From Isochrysis galbana (taxonomy: Eukaryota > Haptophyta > Isochrysidales > Isochrysidaceae): a stretch of DNA of 64,000 bases. The translations under genes and the position numbers were made by a program. The notes beneath the pieces were generated by a model. That model had not been told where the DNA came from, ran no database searches, and saw nothing but the letters and a program-made list of their open reading frames with translations. Below, piece after piece: positions 44,881-55,273 of the stretch. Location of the stretch: assembly GCA_018136815.1 (NCBI GenBank), contig CM030939.1, positions 868,001 through 932,000 of the forward strand, given 5' to 3'. The first letter of the stretch is position 1; each line of letters begins with the position of its first letter.

Positions 44881-45274
44881 CACTCACGCTTTTTAACCAC
44901 TATTTTCCACCCCTCCTGGGTGTCCAAGGATTCCCCAGGGACCCCCCTTACCTGCCCCCCCCAGAACCCCCCCCGCCCCGCGCGAACCCCCTCTACCCCA
45001 CGAAAATCCATGGCGTCGGTGAGTGACTCCCCCGCCTTGTCCGGCCCATGGAGGTCTATTTTGGGAGAATGGGAGGATCGCGCGCGTGACGGAATCAAAG
45101 CAGTGAATGTCGGGCGAATCCCCATAAGAAACGCGGAGGTTCCGCGTCGGCCGATCGCCGGCTGTCGGCCTCGCAATGGCTGCCAGCTGGTGAGGAGCCC
45201 AAGCTCAAGCGCCTCGCGAGGAATGTGGATGTGGGAGGTCCCTCGTGGGTCGCACGCTCGTAGCTCGTAGCCCG
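44881..45274. other. Unassigned, C-rich region
   Basis: C-rich with no credible gene. The end merges into the gypsy fragment. Confidence 0.35.
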
Positions 45275-45455
45275 GTCACTCACTATGCCAACGGAGAGCT
45301 TGGTGATCGATGACGAGGCGGAAGTGCCGGCCCCAAAGGTACGGTCGCCAAGTACGAATACTTTCCAGGGCAGCGAGAAGCTCCACCTCGGTGGTGGTCC
45401 GGGGAACGAACGACGGCCGGAGGAAACGAACCGCGCACGGAGGAGAAGAACCTCG
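45275..45455 (-). mobile_element. Gypsy RNase H and LTR scrap
   Basis: On the minus strand, TEVELLAALESIRTWRPYLW and FRLVIDHQALRW match gypsy RNase H, but diverged from G1 and G3. An LTR piece (GGCCGGAGGAAACGAACCGC, plus strand, near 45416) matches the G3 LTR at about 53850. It abuts the 3' end of a LINE. It is a small broken remnant. Confidence 0.7.
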
Positions 45456-48375
45456 CGCAGCTCGTCTATGGCTTTCGTGATCGCTTTGTGTTCCGCCCCT
45501 TGTCGGGTTGCCCATAGTAGATATGTCGCAACCGCCTTTTTGGCGTTTGCCCAGGCTTCTTCTAGTTTCTCGTCTGGCGTTTCCGCCGTGATGTGCCCTG
45601 CCCATAGGTGATTAACGACTTTCCGTGTAGTTTCTTCTTCTAGTAGGTCGCTGTTTATGCGTATGTCGTAGGTGCGTCCGCTTCTGTATCCAACGTACTC
45701 GAAGGTTCCGATTAGAGGCAGGTGGTCCGAGGCGCCTTTACCCGTGAATAGCGCCGGGTGTGGGCCTATGCTTTGCCAATTTATGTGCGAGTGCGTCATG
45801 GGTGTGTAGATTCTATCTATACGCGTGTGAACGGACCCTGAGAGTCTCGTGAATCCGCTGTGTATGGGTCCATTCACAAGTCGGTGTGCGTCTATGTAGC
45901 CCATCGTGTTCATCGCTGCTCTTAGCCTGGGGCCGTGTGCGTTCCCGTATATGGTTTGTTCATCTTTTCCCCTTGTGTCTAGCTCTACGTCTTCCACGCA
46001 GTTGAAGTCCCCTCCCATAAGTGAGTCGTGGTTGTGCCCAATGTCACTATTTTTTAGGGCATCTATCTGCGTCGCTCGTTGCGCGGGCGCGGCGTGTAGA
46101 TATATTGAGATTAGTTCTACCTCTTTGGTGTCTATTATGCATTTTACCCTCAGCAGTCTACCTTCTATGAGTGTCTCCGCCGTGTCCGGTAGGAGTTTCA
46201 CTCTTGGAGAGTTGTCGCGTACCGCGACTCCTACTCCACTCGCCGTGTCCTCTTGGCTAGCCGGGGCGTGGACCATGTGCCATCCCAGGGCGTTGGCGGT
46301 CATGCATGTCCGATGATGTCTGCCGTCCGCGTATGCGTGGAGCTCCTGAAGGAGGAGGATGTCGACCTTGGCCTTGCGCGCTTGAGCAAGCACTGATCCC
46401 AGGGCGCCGCTCCCCGCGCCGTTCAGGTTGTACGTGACGACCGTCACCGGTCCCTCACCTGGGTAGCCGAGAGTAGAGTTGAATTTCATGTGGGCGTGTC
46501 TAGTGCCGTTGGGCCGCGGGGCTCTAGGGGTGTGGGCGGCGCACTTGTGCCTGTAGAGGCATCCGCCGCCTAGAGCACATTGTCCGTGTTTCGGGCGTTT
46601 AGCCGGAGGCATGTCCTCGATGCGTGGAAAGGCGCACGGGATGATGCATGTCTCGCCGGACCACGCTTCTTCCAGGCCGTGTGAGCGGTTGCATCGCTTG
46701 CCCTTGACGTTCATGGGGCATTTGCCCATCGGGAAACGCGTGCACTTCGCTCCCGAGTCCGGGGCGATCACCTCGTGTAGTGTGCGTTTCGGGGGCGCCA
46801 TCCGGCGTGCTTGCTCACGGTTCAGGCGTGCCTGTCGTTCCTCTTCGCATACGCAGACGCGAAGCGGCGGCGCGAAGGCAAGCGCGTAGTTCTTGTGGTA
46901 ACCTTTGCACCCTTTCGGGCCGGCGTGGATGCACATGTCCTTGATGTCTCCACCGAGATCTTTGCAGTCGCGTACTGCGTAGTCGAGTGGGTAGGGGTTG
47001 TTGTTGATGTTAAGTATGATTTTGCGTGGAAAGTCGAAGGTCGTGAAGTTGCCCGTCTTCGGTGCTACGTACAGGTGGTAGACCTCTTTTTTGCCTTGGG
47101 TTACGATGACTCCCTCCTTGGTTAGCACTTTGGAGCGTTCTTGGTTGCCCTGCAGGAAGACGAATCCCTGGTTTTCGAGCGCCTTAGCCAGCGAGGTGAT
47201 GGTGATGGAGTCTTTCAACTCGAACTTGTAATTGCGTACTACGAGGTGCGCAGTAACGTCTTTGAAAGCAATGGCTAGCGATTTGGATGACGCTTGAGGG
47301 AGTTCGCGAGCCTTGTCGTCAAGTGTTTGGAATTTGACGATCATGGGGTACTTGACCTCGTGGATCGCGAAGACGCCTTGGTCCTTGAATTTGGCCTTGT
47401 ATTGTTGTGCGCAGTCCGCCGAGACCAGGACCTCCCACGGTCCCGACGAGCTTTTCGCTAGAAACTCCGGCTCGAGGTCGACGCCCTCGAGTTTGTTGAG
47501 ATGCGCCACGATGGCGCTGAAGGCCTCTTCGTCTTTGATTTTAATTCCGCGGTCCGTGGAGGTGAAGGTCATAATGATTTGTGAATAGTCATGTTGGTAT
47601 TCTTGCTCAGCTTCTTGTTCGTCCCCTCCTTGGGGGGTTACCTGTGCGTATCCGCGGGGTGGGAGTCTTCGGGTTAGTTGCTTTGTTTCTTGGGGAGATG
47701 TCTTGTTTGGGACGTGTCTTGTGTTGGGGTCCCTCTCGGCCCCCTCCTTTTTGAGTGTTTGTGGTGTGCGTAGCCTCTGGTGTGCCAGAGGTGTTGGGTG
47801 TGTTGTTGTCTGAGTGTGCAACTCGCTTGTCTGTCCGTGCGGTTCGTCTGCGTCATCACGGGCTCTCGTGCCGCGTGTGATTGGGTTGGGATGGTATTCT
47901 GACCTCCCACATGTTTCTGCTTGGCCATGTGTCCCTATGGGCTTCTCGGTGTGTTGGGCCATGCAGTTGTTGTTGCATGGATGCAGTTGTATGTTGCTGG
48001 TGGTCTGTTCGACCGGCCGGGCCTGTGCCTCGTGCTTGCGCACGTGGTCAGTGCCGTGGCGTTGTAGGGGCCCAGCCCGGAGGCTTTCCCTATGGGAGGT
48101 TTCGCTTTGTGGATCTGGCTGTGCGCTGGTTCGCTTGTGCTGGCCTGGCTGTGCTTGTGTGGTGTGTGTTGTTGGGTTGTGTTCTGTCGTTGTGGCTGTG
48201 TGGGCTCGGCTCGGGCCGTGGCTCGCGGGCACCTGGGCTGGCATGGCCCTGGCTGGAGGGCGCTGCGGCTGCGCAGCGTCTGTCATGTCGTGGTCGGTCG
48301 GCGCGGCGGGGTGGGCGGCGGGAGAGGGTGGGAGCGTGGCGCGCTCCATGACCCTATCGTTTATAACGATAGTTG
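45456..48375 (-). mobile_element. LINE with zinc-motif ORF and APE endonuclease, 3'-truncated
   Basis: The 5' hairpin (CTATCGTT ATA AACGATAG, 48354-48372) precedes ATG 48349 (MERATLPPSPAAHP). The long open frame has a Pro/Thr/His-rich N-terminal third and an alpha/beta middle (about 47600-46900). It then has Cys/His motifs (CTRFPMGKCPMNVKGKRC, then CALGGGCLYRHKC), and an apurinic-type endonuclease (TYNLNGAGSGALG, LLLQELHAYADG, MGGDFNCVED, SDHLPLIG). The frame is uninterrupted through the endonuclease, so ORF1-like and ORF2 parts are one protein. RT is absent, since the copy stops near 45456. It is inserted in gypsy G3. Confidence 0.85.
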
Positions 48376-51300
48376 GGGCTCGAGAGCAACTAAGCGGGAC
48401 AAGCCGTCGGCGTCCCAGTGAGTGACTCCAGGTTTGTGCACGACGTCGAATCGATATTCGGCTAGCTGTAGGACCCATCGCATGAGGCGCGAGGCTGGAC
48501 CACCGGTGACTTGATCTTTCATCGTGTGAAGCCAGCGCAAAGCTGAATGGTCTACGACGAGGGTGAAGTGGCGACCCCAAAGATAAGGCCTCCAATTTCG
48601 GATCGATTCTAGCGCTGCTAGAAGTTCGATTTCAGTGACTGTCCAATGGCGCTCAGCCGGACTCAAACTACGACCGTAGTATGCAACGACGCGCTCTCTC
48701 CCTTCGTCGTCCTTCTGAGCAAGGACGCCGGCGATGCCGAGCTTGCTAGCACCGTCGGTCTTAACGAGGAAAGGACGGTCGTCTCGAGGAGGTGCGAGTA
48801 CGGGTTCTTCACAGATAGCTTGCTTGAGATCTTCGATAGCCTGGCGACAGACTTCTGTTTGCGACTCGACCGGGACATCGCACCCTTTCCGCGTGAGAGC
48901 GGTTAACGGCGCTGCACGGATCGCAAAACGACGTATAAAACGGCGGTAGTACGAGCACAGCCCAAGGAAAGAACGGACGGCTTCGATCGAGTTGATTTGG
49001 GTAGGGTCGATTTTTGAGACGGCTTCCACTTTCTTGGGATCCATCCGAAGACCCTCACGCGAAACAACGTGGCCGAGATATTCAGCCGAGGTGGCGAAGA
49101 AAACGCATTTCGACATCTTGCAAGTGAGGCCCGCCCAGATGAGACGTTCCAAGACAAGATCAAGACGGTGTAACATTTGTTGGAATGACGACTCTTCCCT
49201 GGCCTGCAGCGAGTCACCTACGCCTGTCGACCAGGCGCCGACATCATCCAAGTATGGCATACAAATCTCCCATGCCAGCCCACCGAGAACGGCGTCCATG
49301 AGGCGGCACATATACGAAGGACCGGATTGGACACCGAAAGGCAAGTAATTGAACTCGTACTTGCCGCGATGAGTAGTGAACGCGGTGATATGTTTATCGG
49401 ACTCTTTGATCGGTATACCCCAAAAACCAGATGCTAGGTCCAGGGTGCAAAGGAATAGAGAATCGAGGTTGCCTTGGCCGGACGACAATCGGTCGATGGC
49501 TTCTACCGTGAGGGGAAGAGGGCTGTCCTCTAGACGAAGCTTGGAGTTGACGTCGCGGTAATCTACGCAGAAACGTACTGAGCCATCCTTCTTAGTGACC
49601 AGCACGACTCGAGAGGCCCACGACGAGTTTGATTTCCTGATGATACCCGCGGACTCCATCTTGCAAACTTCGTCCTCTATGATCTTCTCACCCTCTCGTC
49701 CAACTCTAGACGGTGCGTGGCGGTGAGCTTCGACTCCGGGGTTGAGCGGTAGCTCTACCTCCATCACGTGAGTGTGATTCGGGTTGGTCGGGTCAATTGC
49801 GAAAGCAGCGATACGTCGGGCCAGTAGACGACGAACTTGTTCACGTTGGGGCATCGAGAGACGGCCCTCGGGGTCGATCTTGGCTGCCTCGAGGAGCTTA
49901 CATTGGTCCTCGTCGAGCGACTCAATCACATCCGGCGAGTTAACGTCACCGACGCGGCGATAAGTTCCAGCGTGAATCTTGAATCGAACCTGTAACGAAG
50001 CTACAGGATGGAACGACGGAAGATGTAGAGGTTTGGGGTCAGTATTGACCACCGTAATCGCGATGGTGTGGTTGGAGTTCGGCCTCTCTACTTGAGGGAT
50101 GACGAGAGGAGAGCTATCGATCGTTTCACGCGTAGGTAGTCGGTCCACGAGCATGGCGCAATCTTCGTGTTCTCGAAGAGCTAGTGGAATTCGGACGTGA
50201 AACGTTGCCCGATGATAGGCCGGGATCGTGATAGGTTCGTGGGTATATAGGAGGTACTCGGAGCCACATGATGCCGGCGCTTTGGCGGCAAACTCATCGG
50301 CCGTGTTGAAGAGAGGCTCGGAGACTAGCTGGTTGTCGTTTTCGGCGGCCTGCGGCCCTCGGAAGAAGTCAGTCGTAATTGGGTTCGCGGAGGTCGGACA
50401 GACTTGTGCACAAGTCAGGCTGACAGGGACCATCGCTATCGGTGACGTCGAGACGCGAAAGATCGGCGGGGCGTCGGGGCTTGGACTGCCATTAACCCCA
50501 AGAGGAGCCACCGTGGATGGAGCACCGAGAGTGATAGAGCCGTCCGCGCTGTCGGAGGCGAGCTGAATCGAAGCGGCGTGCGTGGCTAAGAAGTCGTTCC
50601 CGAGCAGCAGCATCGGGTTGCCTTCAATCACCATGAACGTATGACGAAAGAGAAATCCGCCGACGGAGAAGACGATTCGAGCCTTGCCTCGCGTGATAAG
50701 AGGTAGGCCGTCCGGACCGTGAAGCGGTGTCACCACGGCTTGTGGCAGCCGCTCGACGCATGCGTCGTTGGGTAGGCCGGACAAGAGGGAAGTGGTCACG
50801 ACCGACGGGCCAGCTCCGGTGTCAGCGAGGGTGCTGTTGACCGTGAGGGCGGAGTCGGCTAAGATGACTCCTTCTTTGCTGGTAGCCTCGCCGGAGCGGC
50901 AGACCATTAGATCTCGAACATATAGACAATGCCTTGGGTAAGCTGAGGGCAGGGTATCCACGACACTCTCCGGTCGGTGCGCGGTCACGTATGCGATGGT
51001 GTCGGACGGGGACAGGGTTGGTCGACAGAGTGGTTGCTCGGGTGAATTCTTCGTCAAAGTGGACGTCGTCTCTTCGGGTACTCCGACTGCCGCTATCGTG
51101 GCATAGGGCCTAGAGGCGTCGTCCTCGTGGGTAGAGGGGCAGGGTGATAGCTTGGGGCTAGTGTAGCCCAGGCCTCTCTTGTCGGTGGGGTGCCTCGGGT
51201 GGTCGGACATCTTTTCCCAATCTTTCTCGAGACGGGCTTGGGCTTCTGTCTTGGGTCTTCGAACTAGTGAGGCTAACTCTTCGGCGCGGATGCCTTTGGC

Positions 51301-51630
51301 TTCCACGAACTCGATTGGCGCTCGGACGGCAGCGGCGAGGTCGGATTCCTCGTCGGCGCCTCGTCCGGCTAGAGCATGCGCTCTTATTTCGTCAGCGGTT
51401 TCGAGCGTGACGTTGGACCATTTCTGGTCCCCGTTCACTCCGATTGATTGCCATTGTTGGCGCCGCTTCCGGAGAGTCGTCGGCGTCGTCGGACGCGGCG
51501 AGCTCGCGCGTGCCGGAGGCGGGGCGGTCCATGGAGAGAATGGGTCGTGGAGAGTAGACTCGGAGGCGTAGAGTGGCGTGTCGTTGTCGTAGTTATCGTG
51601 GGTTTCTTTTTGGTCTTCGTGGTTGTTTGT

Positions 51631-53142
51631 CTAGGGAGTAGCTGGACGGGAAACAACGGGGTCGGAAGAAACTTCACTAGATTCCCTCCCCCTCTCATAA
51701 CGATGAAGAGCCGACCACGGCTCGTAGGCGGTAGCCTCGGTTGAACTTAGTGAAGGCCGGTCCAATAGGCTGCGCCGCGCGCAAGCGAGTAGCTCCAACG
51801 CGGACAGTTTCTTCGTCGATGCCTGGTCTCCCTGTTGGCTCAAATATCGAAGAAGAACAGGCATCCAATGGATCGCCATCGCTCCAGCTACGCCGACGTA
51901 GGTGCGGCTGCGGAGAGCGCCACGGTGCGGTGAAGGAGAGAGGTTAGCCATGGCCGACTCACGGCCATCCACGACGCAGGTTGGCTGGAGGGGCGGCAGC
52001 CCTTTGGTGAGGTACAACCCCGTGGCTTTCTGGTGTCCAGTGCCGTGCTCCCAGGGTTGGACGACTTGGGTCGGGGTCAACCCCCCGACTAAACGGCGAG
52101 CTTCCGCATGCATCCGAGGGTTTTCAACCGCTACAAACGGAGCAGTGGCGGAGGCCATTGACTTGAAGACGCGGGCGGCCGACTCAAGAGCGGCACGACG
52201 TCCGGGTTCTTGTGAAAGCCATTGGCTACTGACGGCGGAGAGGTACGTGCAGGGCGGGTGGGCGATGACCAGGTCCCAACCTAGGTTTTGGACATGAAGC
52301 GCGTCGCCTTGGAAGTGGGGCACGTAATCAATCTCGGAAGGATACAAATCGCACGTAGCCACATCAGCTCCGGCGAGTAGGAACATCGAGGAGACGACGC
52401 CGCTCGTCTCGCCGACGACGAGAACGCGTGGTGCGTGACAGCCAGACGTCAGCCCGTCTTGGACTCGTTGATTCATCTTCGTGAGCTCGGCGCAAAGCTC
52501 ATCGAAGTGCTTGGGTAGCGCGGCGGCAGGCGAGGCTAGGGTGCCATTGCGAGGCCGGCGAAGTTCTTGGGCTGCCTCCGTCAGGTGCCGAGGCAATACC
52601 ACCGCAGAGCCGCTCGCTCGTGCACGAAGAGAGGCGAGAGCGTGGAGAGCGGGTGACGGGGTATCATCGCGGGTGCCGACATCGGAGTTGTTTTGAGAGG
52701 AATCGAAGGACTGGATCGCGGACGCATTGATCGCTGCCACGCGCATGATGGCGTTGGCAGTGGTATCGAGAGGCAGGCTGTGCTTGGAGGCTGCAACCGG
52801 TGGCCGCGGCGACGTAGGACGAATGAAAGAAGACTCGGATATCGACGACGTGGAAACGGGCTCGGAGGACGGGATCGACGACCAAGCTCGGAGAGGTGGG
52901 CCGAACGGTTCGAGAATAGAAGAGGAAGAGACGGGCTCATGACGCGGGGACAATGAAGATTTTTCAAGGAAAGAACTCGACGTGACGACCGGAGCCGAAG
53001 GCGCGAGCGAAGATTTTGTGCTTGTCAGAGCAAGGCTGCTCTCACTCTTGGAGACTGCCTGCGAGGGCGCGCCGGCAGCTAGCGCGGAATGCAGTTCTTG
53101 CGGGGAGCTCATGGAGCTTTCCTCGGGGATGACTACGGGCAT
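51631..53142 (-). CDS. G3 ORF1 with phage-type DNA cytosine methyltransferase domain
   Basis: ATG 53142 (MPVVIPEESSMSS) lies inside the LTR, so the first 40 codons are LTR sequence. Numbering from a seven-codon upstream extension, residues 1-240 are Ser/Pro/Ala-rich with no visible CCHC knuckle. Residues 245-441 (51841-52431) read as a SAM-dependent C5-type methylase of the phage group. Motifs are VLVVGETSGVVSSMFLLAG (SAM site), CDLYPSE, GWDLVIAHPPCTYLS (Pro-Cys catalytic loop), FVAVENPRMH (ENV-like motif VI), VVQPWEHGTGHQKATGLYL, and SRTYVGVAGAMAIHW at the end. Order and spacing match the family. It ends in a short Thr/Ser tail. Whether a gag capsid is hidden in the N-terminal part is not visible. 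Confidence 0.8.
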   Translation of the reverse strand: MPVVIPEESSMSSPQELHSALAAGAPSQAVSKSESSLALTSTKSSLAPSAPVVTSSSFLEKSSLSPRHEPVSSSSILEPFGPPLRAWSSIPSSEPVSTSSISESSFIRPTSPRPPVAASKHSLPLDTTANAIMRVAAINASAIQSFDSSQNNSDVGTRDDTPSPALHALASLRARASGSAVVLPRHLTEAAQELRRPRNGTLASPAAALPKHFDELCAELTKMNQRVQDGLTSGCHAPRVLVVGETSGVVSSMFLLAGADVATCDLYPSEIDYVPHFQGDALHVQNLGWDLVIAHPPCTYLSAVSSQWLSQEPGRRAALESAARVFKSMASATAPFVAVENPRMHAEARRLVGGLTPTQVVQPWEHGTGHQKATGLYLTKGLPPLQPTCVVDGRESAMANLSPSPHRGALRSRTYVGVAGAMAIHWMPVLLRYLSQQGDQASTKKLSALELLACARRSLLDRPSLSSTEATAYEPWSALHRYERGRESSEVSSDPVVSRPATP

Positions 53143-54419
53143 GGTGATCGACGCACGACGCACGACGCACGGAGGGCGCGGAAGTGCGGAAGGAGGCTTG
53201 AGGGAGGTGGTGGCAGGCGACTGGGGGTGGCTCAGGCGCGTGCTTGGCTTGTATTGACTCGTTGACTCGGGGTATAGACTCGGGAACTCGGGGGGGACTC
53301 GCTTGGGAACACGGAGGGACTCGACGAAGTTGCTACAAAAACACTCACTAGAAATCCAAAAACCAAAGTCCTTGGGCTCAGAAAACTAACGTAAACACTC
53401 CGGAATCATACGATAAACAAACCCCTCCCGCGCGGCGAAGGCTGAGGTCGCGATCGATCGCCATGCGCGAAGAAATACGGAACGAGAGCGCATAACTACG
53501 CAAACGAAGGGTTCGGACTATCGTTAAAGCGAAACTCGTCCGCTTAAGCCAACGCGGAGGGTCGAGGAGAGATCCAAACTCGCGCGGGGGAAGAAGGCGA
53601 TGTGCGGAGAGACCTTCTAGACAAGAGACGAGCAAAGGGCGACGAAACAAGACGCGAGACGCGAGGCGCGTGCCATTCGTTCTACCTTTCTTTTACCGAA
53701 ACCACGGCGAAACTAACGTTAAACGTCGGTGCCCCCTCCGCGAGAATCGCGAAGAAGAACGGACGAGATGAAGGCAATCATCGAAGGAATCGCGAGAGGA
53801 ATCGAAGCGAAGGGGGGGGGGAATAACGCGCGCGGGGGGGAACGAACGACGGCCGGAGGAAACGAACCGCGCACGGAGGAGAAGACCTCGCGCGGGGGGG
53901 GGATAATATAACGGCCGGAAGCGACGGATGGCACGCCGAGGGAAAGAACCTGCCGCGGGGGGGGGCGAGGGACCGAGGGCACGGCGGGGCAGCGTGGGAG
54001 GGCGCGAGGCCGATCTCGGAACGAGATCGCGTCCTTTCCCTCGCGGAGCGCGGAGAGACCCCCCACGAGATATCTTGGGACCGGAGAATGTTTTGGACGA
54101 ATCTTCCTACCGTCGGCCGAGGAGAGGCGGACGGAGAGAGAGAGAGAGAGTCTCGCAGAGCGACTGCAGAACGAGAAGTCGAAGTCATGCCGGTTTATTA
54201 CCTTAAACGAGCCAACAATTATAGTAACAGCAAAAACAAAATTCGAATCGCAAATTTCGAGATCAAAATCGGCAAACCTGGACTTGAGACCATGGGGAAT
54301 CCGAATCTGTGTGTCTTGTGCGTCAGTGGCAACACGGGGAACTGTTCAATTGTAATTGTGAGCGCGCACCTTACACGAATATTCATGCCTACAGCCTTCA
54401 GATGGGCAGGAATACAACA
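53023..54419 (-). repeat. LTR of the G1-G3 gypsy family
   Basis: Same boundaries (TGTTGT ... CTGACA) as the 3' LTR of G2 (40302-41709) and, at the inner end, of G1. It contains pyrimidine-rich runs and, near its 3' end, the start codon of ORF1. The length of about 1.4 kb is large but within the gypsy range. Confidence 0.9.
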
Positions 54420-54424
54420 GAGCC

Positions 54425-55270
54425 GCGGATGGGAGGTGAGGCAAGCTGAGGCCGTGCATCGTGCATGGTCCTCGGGCGCCGACATGACGGGCGAAGCGGG
54501 GAGAGGAGAGAGCGAGTACTGGCGTGCCCGCCCTAGGCCCCCCTTCCTTGTTGCCCTTGTTTCTTTTTCTTACCCACCCCGCCCTGTTTACTCCCTTGAG
54601 GGTTCCCAGGCCCCTCCCCCGTGAATTCCTGTCTTTTCTCGCCACGCCTTCCGTCCCGATGTCCGACGCTCGTGCCCCTCTGCCCCGTGATGCTCCCGTG
54701 TGCTGCCCCATGTCATGTGCTGAGCCCTCGGTCGGCCCGCCAGCGGCAGCCCCGCCCCCGTCACCCGACGTCTCCCGGTTCCTCCCCGTCCCTCCCCACT
54801 CTCCTTGTCAATACAATTCCTTCTTATGATCCACAGCTCCACCCACACCACCACGGCTGCCAACAGTTCATTTCTGAATGCATGAACAACCTCAAATTAC
54901 AGATCTTCGATTTGAGTATCTTGGGGTCCTCTTGAAATCACTTCTATTGCCGCTCCCTCTACTGGACTAGGGCTTAATGACCAAGGAGAGGTTATGCTGC
55001 ACATCCCAGCCAGCCCGGCGGCAATGGATAGACCGTCATTGTCGTGGCGACACAAAATCGTTGCACAACGTGCAGCATGATGTCTCGCAGGCTCACATCT
55101 CAATCTCAAAAACGGACTTGTTGTTGTTCGTCCTTGTTTGTCCTACGTGATCTGGTCAAGGAATTAATCGAGGTGGTACCCTTGTTCGTGCACCTCTGCG
55201 CCCCACGACTCCCCAATCTTGCTGAGCAATGACTGGAGGCCTCGTCCAACGCTAGCTGGGCGATCCAAAG
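54425..55270. other. Intergenic, no confident gene
   Basis: A Pro/Ser-rich plus-strand stretch starting ATG 54659 (MSDARAPLPRDAPVCCP) resembles in style the LINE-associated MSEDAPTPSVPSPRVPP at about 59900, and may be a LINE 5' remnant. The rest holds nothing recognisable. Confidence 0.35.
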
Positions 55271-55273
55271 CAT

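Larger units (their letters stand above)
48376..54419 (-). mobile_element. Ty3/gypsy element G3, carrying a DNA methyltransferase domain
   Basis: On the minus strand the 5' LTR runs 54419-53023 (TGTTGTATTC ... GCTCTGACA, about 1.4 kb). ORF1 follows (53142-51631), then pol (51438 to about 48376): retropepsin (TLADTGAGPSVVTT, LLLGNDFLATHA), RT (FCVDYRDVNSK, YLDD) and RNase H (HFTLVVDHSALRWLHTMKD). A LINE cuts it right after RNase H, so integrase and 3' LTR are not seen. ORF1 and pol are both long and open, and the visible part looks nearly whole. Pol is almost identical to G1, implying recent activity. Confidence 0.9.

Noticed and set aside
45095-48595. One 1,166-codon minus-strand gene
   Set aside because: The real LINE ORF starts at 48349. 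Residues before it come from gypsy pol in a wrong frame, and residues after about 45456 come from LTR and RNase H scraps.
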